Source of the DNA: Medicago truncatula
Lineage: Eukaryota > Streptophyta > Magnoliopsida > Fabales > Fabaceae
Reading direction: 5' to 3'
DNA length: 64,000 bases
Assembly (NCBI RefSeq): GCF_003473485.1
Contig: NC_053043.1
Coordinates: forward strand, 14,146,001-14,210,000
Shown here: piece by piece, positions 11,500 through 23,132 of the stretch
How positions within the stretch are numbered: position 1 is the first letter of the stretch
Layout of the letters: every line of letters starts with the position of its first letter
Position numbers and translations under genes: made by a program
The notes under the pieces: model-generated
What the model saw: only the letters and a program-made list of their open reading frames with translations
The model's database searches: none
What the model was told of the DNA's origin: nothing

Positions 11500-11637
11500 C
11501 TCCCTCCGTTTTTAAATATAAGCAAAATTGATTTTTTTAGTTCATTCATTTAAGGATGCATGTGATCCATATTATGAACCACATACATCATTAAATGAAA
11601 TGAATGAAGCTAAAAACTCAATTTTGGACTGAGGGAG
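11500..11637. mobile_element. Stowaway-like MITE
   Basis: 138 bp beginning CTCCCTCCGTTTTTAAATAT and ending in the inverted GACTGAGGGAG. It is flanked by TA on both sides (11498-11499 and 11638-11639), the target duplication of Tc1/mariner-type Stowaway elements. It lies about 210 bp upstream of mTERF copy B. Confidence 0.85.
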
Positions 11638-11847
11638 TACGTAACACCAGCCATTCAAAAAAAAAAAAAAAAAACGTAACACCAGCCACCGTGTTTCACA
11701 TGATCATCACCTTCACTTCCGTCGCACCGCACTTGAAGCCACCTAATATTGAAGTCGCTAATTACCCAGCTGGCAAGAATAGATTGAAGGTAACAAACTT
11801 CAATTTCCTTTTCAATCTTTCATTTTTTCAAACTTCAACTCAACACT
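11638..11847 (+). promoter_or_regulatory. Promoter-proximal and 5' untranslated region of mTERF copy B
   Basis: Includes TTGAAGGTAACAA at 11784-11796, a motif also found just upstream of mTERF copy D on its strand (22000-22012). AG|GTAACA looks like a splice donor, so a 5' leader intron or an alternative upstream exon is possible. Similarity to copy A begins near 11815. Confidence 0.35.
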
Positions 11848-12993
11848 ATGTTCAAGTTCTTCAATTCATGGCGCCACAGAAGAACCCTAATCAATTATCT
11901 CAAGGGATTCACTACCCCTCTAACATCACAATCCCTAAACCCTAACCCTCTTTTCCACCATTTCTGCACCAACACTTCAGATTCAACCTCTCTTGCAGTC
12001 TCCTACCTCATCAACAATTTTGGTTTTGACCCACAATCTGCTTCCAAACTCTGTTCCACCTACCATCTTCGTTTCAAGACCACCCAAAAACCTGAATCTT
12101 TTCTCACATTCTTTAGAAACTATGGATTCTCTAATTCCCAACTACGCCATATGATTGCCAAGATGCCAGAGCTGCTTACCTGCAAACCCTCCAAAACTGT
12201 GTTGCCAAAGTTTCAATTTTTCCTCTCCAGAGGCGCTTCTACCTCTGACATTGTTAACATTGTCACCAAGAGCCCTAGAGTCTTGTATGTAAGCCTCAAC
12301 AATCAAATAGTCCCCGCCTATGAATTGGTGTACAGATTCTTGCAATCTGACAAGGAAATTTTGGAAAAGTTGAATTACAGTGCAAATTTACTTTGTGATT
12401 GTACTGTGCAAAATAACATCACAATGCTGATTGAGAATGGGGTGTCTGACTCAAACATTAAAACATTGCTGAGAGAACAGACTCGGATATTCAAGAGACG
12501 TGACATGCTCAAGTCGGTGAAGGAATTAAAGGATTTGGGGTTTAATCCTTCAAAAACAACTTTTGGTGTAGCATTGCATGCCAAAACAACTGTAAACAAT
12601 ACCCTGTGGAAAGAGAAAGTTGATGCTTTTAAGAAATGGGGTTGGTCTGAAGAAGATTCTCTTGAAGCATTTAGAAAGAAACCTTATTGTATGTTAACAT
12701 CCATTGATAAAATACATTTAGTGATGAACTTTTGGGTCAATCAGTTGGGTTGGGATGCTATGGCCATTGCCAAAACACCTTATATTTTGTCATTAAGTTT
12801 GGAAAAAAGGATCATTCCGAGGGCCGCTGTTGTCCAATTTCTTCTCAACAAAGGTTTGACAGATAAGAATGCAAGCTTAACTTATCCATTTGTGGTGACT
12901 GATAAGTTGTTTCTTAATATGTTTATAAAACGTTTTGAGAATGAGGCTTCTTATCTTTTAAAGTTGTATGAGGAAAAATGCAATCTAGGATAG
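11848..12993 (+). CDS. mTERF family protein, copy B (intact, 381 aa)
   Basis: Intronless 381-aa mTERF protein, likely organelle-targeted and acting on organelle transcription or RNA processing. The N-terminus MFKFFNSWRHRRTLINYL is basic and amphipathic, fitting a transit peptide. From about residue 50 (SYLINNFGF) come the helical mTERF repeats, each with Pro-Leu-type turns such as MIAKMPELLTC and IAKTPYILSLSLEKRI. The conserved FKKWGWSEEDSLEAFRKKP block and the FWVNQLGWD block are both present. The length matches copies D (389 aa) and F (392 aa). The ATG aligns with copy A and with D. The exact target (mitochondrion or plastid) and nucleic acid ligand cannot be read from sequence. It is the only intact member of the plus-strand pair, so any function of the A/B pair rests on it. 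Confidence 0.92.
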   Translation: MFKFFNSWRHRRTLINYLKGFTTPLTSQSLNPNPLFHHFCTNTSDSTSLAVSYLINNFGFDPQSASKLCSTYHLRFKTTQKPESFLTFFRNYGFSNSQLRHMIAKMPELLTCKPSKTVLPKFQFFLSRGASTSDIVNIVTKSPRVLYVSLNNQIVPAYELVYRFLQSDKEILEKLNYSANLLCDCTVQNNITMLIENGVSDSNIKTLLREQTRIFKRRDMLKSVKELKDLGFNPSKTTFGVALHAKTTVNNTLWKEKVDAFKKWGWSEEDSLEAFRKKPYCMLTSIDKIHLVMNFWVNQLGWDAMAIAKTPYILSLSLEKRIIPRAAVVQFLLNKGLTDKNASLTYPFVVTDKLFLNMFIKRFENEASYLLKLYEEKCNLG

Positions 12994-13890
12994 ACCAGGG
13001 ACAAGACATTCATGTCATGATTAGTTTTTCATGTCTTTTAGACTGAATATGTTATTCTTGTTCCATATTCTATTTGAAATGTGTTTGGTACAGACTGTGA
13101 TTCAATCTAATTTAGCTATGCTTAATTTGATAAATTCTAGTTTTGTATTGATTGATATTTCATCAAAATCTTAATTGTTTATCAGTCTTAACAACATCAA
13201 ATATTTTTCAGTACTACATGTAAAAATTTAATTTTCTAGCATTTATGGGCATGGAATACTTCTTTTTGGAGTGTCATTTATCCTTCCATGTATGTATAGT
13301 CCAATAATCTATTGCATAAATTCAGCTATACCAGAATATGTTGTTGGATTTAAAATGGTTTCAAGTTGTAGTTTAATCATGGGCGGCCATAGTGGTAGCC
13401 GTATGTGCACTTGTGGTTTCGGATTTGTGGACTACTTGCAGTTAGCAATTAGCATTATGCCACAGTCAGGGCAGATCTTACATAGCACTTAATTTCTTTA
13501 CATATTGCCAAGTATGTTATGTTTGCCTGTTGGCCAATTGATATGAATTTGGTTGAGTCATGTTTAAATATCAGCTGTTGTTTTCTTTATATACTGTTGT
13601 TGGCATTTTGTCCATGTTCAGTATTGTATGCGACTACATTACGTTAAACGGTAGCTTGAATGGCTTGTTTTTAGTGTGTTTTGAGAGATATTTTCCTCAA
13701 CTGCTTTTGGTTATTTTTAGTGTGTATTGGGAATTTAACCTCTGAAGTGGACTTACGTATTTTTGGCCTTTATGGTCTTACCATTTATTCACTCTGAAAG
13801 GCAACTTTTTTTTAAGAATCTCACCTACAATGGAAGTTTTTTCTTAATTGAAGCAATCTGAAGGAAATTTTGGTCCTTTTATGCAACTAA
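12994..13890 (+). repeat. 3' flank of mTERF copy B, duplicated from or to copy A
   Basis: Pairs with 6526-7420. It differs by small indels; for example, an extra segment near 13580-13605 is absent from the A copy. Confidence 0.8.
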
Positions 13891-14250
13891 TCTTTAAGTA
13901 GTTGTTGCTAGATAGCAGAACCTTACAAAATTCAACAATTCTCCCTAGCTCACTATTGGTATCTTTCTTACTAGTCAAAGCTTGAATCACTTGGCAGACA
14001 ATTCATTTCAATCATAATATTATACTGCCTCCATTCGCGCAGCCATTCCAAAGCCACGAGCAGACCATAGGCCAGCTTCGGCTTCCGCAGGCCTGAGTAA
14101 GCCTCTAAACCAGGCCGTGTAAGACTGGAGCATGAGACCCTGTGCATATACCCACAACCAAAAGTGTTTGAATCCGTAGTGAATAGTTTAGGATCTGCAT
14201 TGGTCTCTGTTTGGGTGAACAACACTGCATTGACATGCTTGTTTCCATAT
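13891..14250 (-). mobile_element. LINE RNase H fragment
   Basis: The minus-strand frame 13971-14225 contains GLRKPKLAYGLLVALEWL and YNIMIEMNCLPSD, matching the E-A-x-A-L-x-x-A-L-x-W-x ... I-E-x-D-C pattern of plant LINE RNase H domains. No catalytic start block is present. It abuts the end of the duplicated mTERF block. Confidence 0.65.
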
Positions 14251-15316
14251 TTACTTTAAGTTGATACTAAGTAGTGGTGTATGTACTTCACACATTCTTC
14301 ACATATTTTCATGTGAATTTATTATTGGAGAATATTACAGTATTTGGTTAAAAAAGATGGAGAATCTGAATAAGTTGAGTTTTGACTATACAAGACTCTT
14401 ATTTAGAGACTAAAGAATGAATTTCTTGTCATAGTATGAGGATTGCAGGTGATGCCAAAGGCGTGTTTACACATTAACATTGATAAAGGAAAGTGGCTCA
14501 ACACAGAATTCTAATTTTTGAACATGAACGCCAACAATATTTCCCGTATCATACACCTAACTTTTCTACATGATATAAGGTGACAAATTGGTGAAATGGA
14601 ATTTGCAAAGAAACTATACACCTAATATCTCTATACAAGTTGGAAGTGTAGATTAGCAAATCTAGTTTTAGTTGTGGAACACAATGCAAGTAAAAAAGAA
14701 CAATGACAAATCTACAATGTACAAAGCAACAAGTCGTAGTCACATGCTATTAAAAACCAGACAATTAAGTCGGTTTCTATTTAACAAAATCGTTTTTCAA
14801 AGGTTGCAAATTAGATGTGACTTGTGAGGAATCCTTTTGATTGGGAAGGATATTGAAGAATCTTTTGTTCTTTGGTTATGGATTAATCATTTTAGGTTTA
14901 AATATGGTAACTACACACACTATTATTGCACCTGAGTTTCTGTCTTTCCAGTTGTCTTTTCTTGATGATTAAGACATACTATAAGTTTTTATGTTTACCT
15001 CCACTTTATACAAATTTGTTCTGATGAGAAACTACATATTTATAATATGAATGCATGAATCAATTTTAACTGATGTATCTTCTTGCGACCACACTTTGTC
15101 TTGAATGGTTCGAGTCTTGTAATTTTTGAGTTTAACAAATTATAGCATGTTCTTTTTGATTTAGATTTGTTGCATTTTATTAGTTTCTTATTTGTTTAAA
15201 GGGACATGCCGTTATCTTCAATTGTTTAACCATATTAAGGAATAGCAAATCAGTTAACAACCTTGGCGACCGAACTTAAAACGTATTTCTGGATCTTATC
15301 TAGTTTAGAGTCTGTG
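14251..15316. other. Intergenic, no gene recognised
   Basis: AT-rich DNA without recognisable coding, repeat or terminal-repeat structure. Confidence 0.4.
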
Positions 15317-15583
15317 CTAGACTGTTGTTTTGAAAGAAAGAACCACAATCTTTGTTCCACTGCTCACCATGGTGTTGTTTGGTGAGGTCGCAGTATAATT
15401 GAATTTAAACAAGGACCGTCTTGGGAAATCAGGAGTGTAAACTCCATTAGATTGTCCAAAGAAATGAGATTGAAGAAGTGTTGTGTTTGAGAGTGAGAAT
15501 GATACATTGTTTACTGATGCTGCAATCATTGTTCCACTGGGTTCCTGAGAAGTTTGGTTGTTCTGACAAGGAATATTAGACAT
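15317..15583 (-). pseudogene. Laccase gene fragment
   Basis: 88 codons on the minus strand match the laccase segment between the second and third cupredoxin domains: [44 protein letters not shown] and GTKIVVLSF. Known laccases (multicopper oxidases of lignin polymerisation, apoplastic) continue with the copper-binding H-P-x-H-L-H-G block. Here a stop follows at once and no such block is seen downstream (15240-15316), nor do other exons appear nearby. It is a relic, not a gene. Confidence 0.85.
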
Positions 15584-17361
15584 GTGTTAAACATCATGTC
15601 TAATAATCATATTTGATAGTTGTAACTATTTTGGTTGGCTTTGTATGGTTGGTCACAACTAACACATTTTTTTAAGACTTTCAACAATTATATTTGCTCA
15701 ACTGGCATAGTCTACTTTCATTCCCCAGGTAATTAACAAGTATACAAGCCTAAAAACTATGAGAAAAAGATGCATAGAGAAATTCAATGTTCAATCAAAA
15801 TCAATATCCAATTAACGAAATCTATCAAAAAGGTTAACTTTAAGCACCAAAATTGGTTCATTTTTCTTCTTGAAATTGGTTATCTATAGTTATAGTTCTG
15901 AACATTTTTCTTGCAACAATGACTTCAGTGAAGTAACTTTAAGAGTTCATTTAATTAGTACATTTTCTATATAATCTAGTCTTATTGTATCAAGTACAAG
16001 TGAGACATTGTAATGAACATTTGAATCATGTATAAAACTTTTAATTTTATATATTCAATGAATTTTTCCATTTGTTATCATGTTCAAAATTCAAATTGAT
16101 GAGTCATGTTTTACATCTATGTGGAATCAATGCTGATCCCCCTCCTTTTCTTGTTCCTTACAAGACCAGTTTAGTACAATTTGTTAGAATGCTTTATCTG
16201 AAACTAGTCTTCTGCTTTCTATATCATGCTCATTTTCCACTTCTCTGCACAAGATGACACCCCACAACCAGTTTTTTTTCTTTCTTTCTTTCTTTCTTTC
16301 CACATATCTATTCCAGTGAAATATGTGAATCTAAAAGTCCACAAACATTTAATCTGAAACAAAGGAACATTAACATAAAAGAAAATTTTGGTTCAATATT
16401 CAACAAGCAAAAAGGAGGATAACACATCATCAATTAAGGCATGACAGAATTTCAAACAAAAATATAGGAGTGCATTTTTACAATCATCCCAATCCTCGTC
16501 ATTATCATAACCCAATCTAAGGAACAAATTGAACAATTATCATAACCCACTGATCCAGAACCAGAAGCTTCAGCCAAGTTTCCTGTGAAGCCATATGGTT
16601 GTAAGGTCACACTTCAGCTTTAAGGTACACAGTTCGAGACTGACATCCAGAGAACCAGAAGCTTCATGACATATGAATGAGTCGTCGATATTTATTTTGT
16701 CACTTGCCAATCACATATGAAAGAAAATGGAGATGTCCATTTCCTCCCCATTTGGAGAGGATCCTAACCCCAAAAGAGTCCTGTGGCTGTTTTCAATCTA
16801 TCAAGTTGTTGATCAATTACAAAACTGATGCTTCTACAGGGGACCCTTCTTTCAATGGCCTGATATAAATCAAATAAAACTTCATTATTCAGATTGAAGT
16901 TTTTATCATAATAGAATGTAATAAAGTGAAGTATTAGTCAATTTTCAATTACCAAAATAAATAACATGGTTTTATTTCCAAAGTCTAATATAAATCATTG
17001 CAGTGGTCCATATTTTCTTCATCATACAAGGTAAAGGAACTATAAAACTGAATCAGGAAGTCAGCTACTTATTCTTTACTCTTATTTCATATTTTCTTAT
17101 ATGCACAAAAAAACTACAATGAGAAATGGTTCCATAAAAAGCATCTGCAGCAGCAGTCACTAGTTAAATCATTCCATCATTGTCTTTGCTTCACATTTAA
17201 GCAACATGGAATAAGAACATTCATATATTTCATATTCTTCAAAGGTCAAACTAGCTCCAATCAAGTTCTGAACAAGTATTCGAATCAAATAAGGAACAAG
17301 ATAACAAATTAAGGTTAAACACCTGAAAATTTGGTAAAGACATGCCAGCTTTGTCTCTTGT
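15584..17361. other. Intergenic, with a TTTC microsatellite and the 3' flank of mTERF C
   Basis: No gene recognised. A (TTTC)n run sits near 16277-16300. At 16992-17021 a stretch containing AAATCATTGCAG recurs downstream of mTERF copies E and F. Sequence from about 17270 aligns with the 3' flank of copy D. Confidence 0.4.
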
Positions 17362-18360
17362 TTATGCAAGATTCAGTTTTTCTTCATAAAGCTTTAACAG
17401 ATAAGGTAACTCCTCCTTAAACGATTTATATATGTGTCAAGGAACAACTTATCACTCATTAAAAATGGAGCAGTTAAGCTTGCATTCTTTTTTCGCAAAC
17501 CTTTCTTCAGAAGATATTGCAAAACTAATGTCCTTGGTATGATACTTCTCTCAAGACTAGAACTAATAACCCTTGGTACTTTGGCAATCGCCAAAGCATC
17601 CAAATCTAACTGATTGATACAAAAGCCCATTACCAAGTATTTTATCAATGGATGCTAACATGCAATGAGGTTGCTTTCTGGATGCTTCAAGAACATCTTC
17701 ATCAGACCAACCCTATTTCCTAAAGGCATCATAATTTTCTTTCCACCAGATTTTGGATAAATATGGTTTGGCAATCAATGCTATTGAGAAAGTTGACTGT
17801 GAAGGAACAAACTCTGAATCCTTGAATTCATCCACATACTCAGGCAAGTCACTTGCATAGAGTACCTTAATCGGGCTCTGAAGCAATCTTGCAATATTTG
17901 AGTTTGTTACTCCACTCTCAATCAGCACTCTGATGTTATGCACCCCATACGACTTTTTCCAAAGAAAGTTGGATTGTAATTCAACAAAGCATAAGTGTCT
18001 GTCAGGTTGCAACAAACCAATTCGTAGGTTAGGACTAATTGATTTTTCATGCTTGCTTTCAGGATGGTGGTGGGGTTCTTACTGACAAGCTAAAGAATGT
18101 CAGAGTAAGTGGCACCTTTGAGTATAAAAAATTGAAACTTGGGCAACACTCTTTCGGAAGGGTTGCAGGAAAGTAGCGATGGTGCCTTTGCAATCATCTC
18201 ATGTAATTGGATTTTAGAGAAACCATGGTTTGTAAAGAATGTGAGAACAGAGTAAGATTTTGGGTGGACTTGAATCAAACACAGTAGGTGGAGCAAAGGT
18301 TGGAAGCAGATTGTGGGAAGAACCCAAAATTATGGATGAGGCATCGCCAGTAGGTGGAGC
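17362..18360 (-). pseudogene. mTERF family gene, copy C: decayed
   Basis: Minus-strand copy closest in content to copy D. Pieces fall in separate frames: 18090-18296 (VLTFFTNHGFSKIQLHEMIA), 17713-18015 (VLIESGVTNSNIARLL, DEFKDSEFVPSQSTFSIAL) and 17394-17648 (FCINQLDLDALAIAKVPRVI). The end, after a shift, reads YLLKLYEEKLNLA to a TAA at 17362-17364. Several indels and stops break it. Upstream, similarity continues to a LIHNFGF-like stretch near 18350 and is then lost where transposable elements begin at 18388, so the targeting N-terminus is missing. It is not expected to make a protein. Confidence 0.85.
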
Positions 18361-18387
18361 TTTTTGGTTGTTAATTTATAGCAGCAC

Positions 18388-20037
18388 CAGCGGCGAAGCT
18401 AGCAAAATTTTCTTGAGGTGGCCACATATAAAGCAAAATAAAATATTTTTTAAAATTAATAGTAAACTTTACCAATAAGCAAAAAAGTAAATCACAACAA
18501 CTATTACTTATATAAAAGGCTTAATTAATGATTTGGTCCCTTAAGTTATTTGTTGGTTGCGTTTTGGTCCCATAAGTTATTAACGTTACGTTTTGGTCCC
18601 TTAACTCATACTCTGTTAGCCAAATAAATCCTTGCCGTCAACTTTTGTCATAAAATGTTAAAATTCATCACATTCATCATCAAACTCATAAAACTCACCA
18701 TCTTCATCAACACCCTTCATGATCTTCATCAACAACCCAGAAAGCTCATTATCTTCATCATCTCCTTCTTCTCTCAATGACCCCAAAATCCCCAAATTAT
18801 TTTTTCATATTTAAACTAATTTCAATACCCATGAACTTATATCTTAATCTCTTCTTTCCAATCCCTATTATTATTAAAAAAAAAAAAAATCAATACCTTT
18901 CACAGAATCAAGTAATTTGTTATTCTCATTGTTTTGTTCTCTCTCGCTTTGAATCATCACCAAAAAATTCCTCTCATAAAATTGTTCCAAATCCCTCTCA
19001 TCAAAACTCAAAATTGTGCCATGCTCTTGCTGGAATCATTGATTTGAAGTCTTTTCTTTTTTGTAAATTTAATTTTGGGGTTTGGTAATTGAATTCTGGG
19101 TTTGTTACAAGTTTTGAAACTGATTATATTTTTTGAGATATTGGGTTTTGATTATAATTGTTGAAATTGGGGTAGCAAGCTTCTTGACTGATATTAAGTA
19201 TACCTAAACATCGCTGATTCTTGAATCGAAAATGCTTTATTAGTTTGAGTATTGCTATTTGGTATGACAAATAATTATAACCAAAGGCAAGAATCACTAC
19301 GTGTAAATGTTTTAAGGAGTCAACAAACTCTTAATTTGCTATTTTGCATAAAACACCAATAGACCAATCACGCGTGTTTGTATTAACTCATGTAATTGTT
19401 CTTTGTTATAAACACCATTCTCCTATTAGTTGTTGAAATTGGGGAAGAAGATGGTTTAGAAGAAATATGAAAAATTTGAGGTCAGGGGTTTGAATTTGGG
19501 GAAAATTGAATATTGATGTTTAAATTAGATTATTGGGTTTCTTGAGTTTTTTTAATTTTTCTGGTTTTGTTGATGAATCTCATGAAGGGGGTTGATGAAG
19601 ATGATGAATTTTTTGGTTTGATGATGAATGTGATGAATTTCTAGATTTGATGATGAATTTTAACGGTTTTTGACAAAAGTTGACGGTAAGGATTTACTTG
19701 GCTAACAGAGTATGAGTCAAGGGACCAAAACGTAACGTTAATAACTTATGGGACCAAAACGTAACCAACAAATAACTTAATGGACCAAATCATTAATTAA
19801 GCCTATATAAAATGTACTTCATAAAATACACTTAAAGCAACAAGAATGGAATATAAAGGGTTGTAATTTACTAATTACTTATTTTTGTAGCTATAATAAA
19901 ACTTGGGGTAGCCAACTATATATTATTAGGGGTAGCTAAGTATACAAATATACCTACTTATTCAATGATTTTTTTCTCTTTGGGGTAGCCATAGCCACCC
20001 CTTGAGTATGAAAGCATCCACCCCTTGAGTATGAAAG
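18388..20037. mobile_element. Outer insertion in the 5' part of mTERF copy C (composite)
   Basis: AGCAGCACC occurs at the left edge (18379-18387) and again near 20042-20050, a possible 9-bp target duplication. The left inner edge, AGCGGCGAAGCTAGC, and the right inner part, GGGGTAGCCATAGCCACCCC, look like a decayed repeat seen in many plant genomes, but I see no clear terminal inverted repeats. The well-bounded element at 18518-19803 is nested inside. Boundaries are tentative. Confidence 0.4.
18518..19803. mobile_element. MULE-type non-autonomous element with 9-bp target duplication
   Basis: 1286 bp. Its ends are perfect inverted copies over at least 20 bp: GGCTTAATTAATGATTTGGT at the left and its complement at the right. 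Extended inverted similarity continues about 250 bp (tracts containing GTTAACGTTACG and CTCTGTTAGCC). It is flanked by TATATAAAA at 18509-18517 and 19804-19812. No transposase is seen; the open frame at 18777-19088 is low complexity. The 9-bp duplication and long inverted arms suggest a Mutator-like element. Confidence 0.88.
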
Positions 20038-20789
20038 CATCCACCCCTGAGCAGCACCGACCAACATCCAACAGCTCCAGTCCTTCTGGTTGGTTTGCTT
20101 GCACTAAAGTGCCTTAAGTAGCCCTCGATGAGTCCGTTTATATCCGTCTGAGCTTTCAAAGATATATCGACCATAGGCATCTTACTTACCATCAGATACC
20201 GACAGTGTAGCAGTACGACGCTTTTATTGCTCTCCCACAACCCTGTTTTCACGGTTGAGACTGTTCGTATTTCTCTATGGTTTTGTTCTTATTGTGCGCC
20301 TTGTGAGCGCGTTTGGATCTGCGAAGGCAATTGCTCGGGTGTTCCCCTAACCCAACCCCAGGGATTGAATCAATCCACAACTATTTGCGTTTTTGGTATT
20401 TGCAAAGTAATTAAAATTGCAACTCAAACCTAAAATCAGTTCAAACACAGCAACCTAGTTCGGTATAGCTTAACTTATGCTATAAATTATTGGACTAAAC
20501 AAATGGTGAAGGAGGAATGACTCTGTCACAAAAAAGTATCCATGACCATAAATGTAAGAAAAGATCAACTTTTACAAGTATTACAAGGAAATTATCAGGT
20601 ATTATTACGAGTACGACCGATATACATCACAATTTTGAAAAACTATCAATCATAACAAAACCAATATTTATCTGAGTGGGAAATGAAACAAGTTAACTAA
20701 TCTAGCTGCATTCACCGACTGTATGAAAAAGTATTCAAATCAAACACGGAACAAGATAACAAATTGAGACTATAATACCTGGGGGGGAT
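20038..20789. other. Flank of the composite insertion and 3' region of mTERF D
   Basis: CCACCCCTTGAGTATGAAAG is repeated in tandem at the edge of the composite element (from about 19997). A minus-strand frame to 20252 (containing DINGLIEGYLRHF) is protein-like but unrecognised. From about 20730 the sequence aligns with the 3' flank of mTERF C. Confidence 0.4.
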
Positions 20790-21959
20790 TCATGACATGC
20801 CAATTTTGTCCCTGGTGTGTGCAAGATTCAGCTTTTCTTCATAGAGCTTTAAGAGATAAGATGACTCCTCCTTAAAACGTATTATGTATGTGTTAAGGAA
20901 CGACTTATCAGTCATTACAAATGGAGTAGTTAAGCTTGCATTCTTTTTCCGCAAACCTTTCTTTAGAAGATATTGCACAACTGAGGCCCTAGGTATGATA
21001 GTTTTCTGGAGACTACAACTAATAACCCTTGGCACTTTGGCAATGGCCATAGCATCCCAACCCAACTGATTGACCCAAAAGTTCATCAGTAAATTAATTT
21101 TATCAATGGATGCTAACATACAATGAGGATCCTTTCTAAATGCTTCACCAATATCTTCATCAGACCAGCCCCATTTCTTAAAGGTGTCGACTTTCTCTTT
21201 CCATAGGGTTTTGTTTATAGTTGTTTTGGCAAGCAGCGCTATAACAAAAGATGCTTTTGAAGGATTAAACCTCAAATCCTTTAATTCCTCCACCAACATT
21301 GGTATGTCACTTGTCCGGAATACCTGACTCCAGTCCCGAAGCAATCTTGCCATGTTTGAGTCGGTCACTCCATTCTCAATTAGCAATCTGATATTAGATG
21401 ACACGTTACTCTGTCGAAAGAGATGTGAATTCCGAATTACACAAGCAATAGTGTCATGGTGAGATTGCAAGAATCTATAAACCAATTCGTACGTTGGGAC
21501 TAAAACATTTTCCAGGCTTCCAGCAAGAACCAAAGGGCTCTTACTGACAAGGTTAACAATGTCAGAGTTAGAAGCACCTTTGGAGAGAAAAAATTGAAAC
21601 TTTGGCAACACCCTTTTGGAGGGGTCGCAGGAAAGTAGCCATGGTGCCTTGATAATCATATGACATAATTGGGAGTCAGAGAAACCATGACTTCTAAAGA
21701 AACTGAGAACAGAATCAGGTTTTTGAGCAGTGTTGAAACGAACATTGTAAGAGGAGAAGAGTTTAGAAGCAAATTGTGGGGTGAAGCCAAAATTATGGAT
21801 GAGATAGGACACAACAAATGAAGGTGAATCTGAAGTTTTAGTGCAGAAATGCAAAGAAAATGGTAATGAGGAATGTTGAAAAGGATTAGGGTTTGGGGAT
21901 TGTGGGGAAGTTAATCCCTTGATATAATAGATTAGGGTTCTTCTATTGAACTTGAACAT
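20790..21959 (-). CDS. mTERF family protein, copy D (intact, 389 aa)
   Basis: Uninterrupted minus-strand frame, predicted organelle-targeted mTERF protein. The N-terminus MFKFNRRTLIYYIKGLTS is basic and Ser/Pro-rich after residue 18, fitting a transit peptide. SYLIHNFGFTPQFASKLF starts the helical array. Conserved later blocks are FKKWGWSDEDIGEAFRKDP, MNFWVNQLGWDAMAIAKVP and YLLKLYEEKLNLA. The length is typical of this plant subfamily. It runs about eight residues past the end of copy C because a stop in C is a His codon here. The chosen ATG matches copies A and B. Its role in organelle transcription or RNA metabolism follows from the family; the specific target is unknown. Confidence 0.92.
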   Translation of the reverse strand: MFKFNRRTLIYYIKGLTSPQSPNPNPFQHSSLPFSLHFCTKTSDSPSFVVSYLIHNFGFTPQFASKLFSSYNVRFNTAQKPDSVLSFFRSHGFSDSQLCHMIIKAPWLLSCDPSKRVLPKFQFFLSKGASNSDIVNLVSKSPLVLAGSLENVLVPTYELVYRFLQSHHDTIACVIRNSHLFRQSNVSSNIRLLIENGVTDSNMARLLRDWSQVFRTSDIPMLVEELKDLRFNPSKASFVIALLAKTTINKTLWKEKVDTFKKWGWSDEDIGEAFRKDPHCMLASIDKINLLMNFWVNQLGWDAMAIAKVPRVISCSLQKTIIPRASVVQYLLKKGLRKKNASLTTPFVMTDKSFLNTYIIRFKEESSYLLKLYEEKLNLAHTRDKIGMS

Positions 21960-23132
21960 GACGATAAATCAAATATTGAAAGGGATGAAGATGAATAACT
22001 TGTTACCTTCAAATTCAATCTCTTCCTCCGCCAGCGAATATTTGGTTCATCTGAGTGAGGTGGCTTCACGGCGGATGCGACGGCGGGTTTCAGAAAATGC
22101 AGAATCTCATGTCTATTTTTTGTCAAAGGAATGGAGTACGTGATCTAAGAAAAGGTAATGCCATTGAATGTGTAACTGACTACTGTAGTCAAAGTAGGAG
22201 TGAATAGGCAAATAGCATCTCCGAAATCGTAGAATATTGCAATTATCCTTCTGGAATTTGAGGGAGAAAAACAAACACCTCTCAAATTTGTAAATTGAAG
22301 TTGGTCCCTTCGTCTATTTTCTCTGTTAAAATTGATGATGTGTCCGTTAAATGATCATGTGTTAGATGAATAGTGACGCGGATATTTATCTATAATTCTA
22401 GGGGTATTTGCCCATTTTTTGAAATTTCACGAGGTATTTGCCACTTTTTGAATTCACCATTTTTCTATAGAATCATATTTTGCAACATATATTTTTCCCC
22501 CACCATATAATATAACCTTACTTCATGGAAATGAATATGTATTCATTGTTCGTCTAAAATAATTATGTGTGCATATTATTTGAAGTGTATAATAGAATTG
22601 TTGTGTGTTTTCTTTCTTTTGAACAAATTAGTTGGTTCATGTATGTATTATTGGTCTAAAATGATTGTGTATCATTGAATGGAAATAAATTTATGGGGTA
22701 AACTGCGGTCTAATAAATGTATGTTGACATAAGAGATGAGATGCTATAATTTAAGCATCTCTTAGAAGGAGAAGAGTGTAATATGGATAGTTGAAAATTG
22801 AAATAATAATTTGAATCTTAGAAGTTAGAAGAATTACTTACAAATCTAAAAGAGAGGTAATATGGATAGTTGGAAATTGAAATAATAATTCAGTAGAGGT
22901 ACATTAAATAATTTGAATCTTATTTGCCATACATCAAATGAAACATATCCATTACTGTATTTCCATACCCTTTTCAAGTAAAAGCACTTCTCACATCTTA
23001 TTTCCATAAGCTAAAAAATAAGTTTGTCTCGAAAGTCTAATAAAAATCATTGCATTATTCCATGTTTTTTCATCAAACAAGCTACAGATCCTCAATTCTA
23101 ATCCAACAAAGCATCCATTAAAAAATACAACT
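21960..23132. other. 5' flank of mTERF D and intergenic DNA up to a LINE tail
   Basis: The donor-like TTGAAGGTAACAA lies on the minus strand at 22000-22012. Two diverged direct repeats containing AATATGGATAGTTG occur near 22780 and 22862. At 23044-23072 is the AAATCATTGCA stretch shared with the 3' flanks of copies C and F; here it marks what is left of the 3' flank of copy E. No other gene is seen. Confidence 0.45.

Noticed and set aside
18777-19088. 103-codon open frame
   Set aside because: Low complexity, lies wholly inside a non-autonomous MULE-type element, with no family features.
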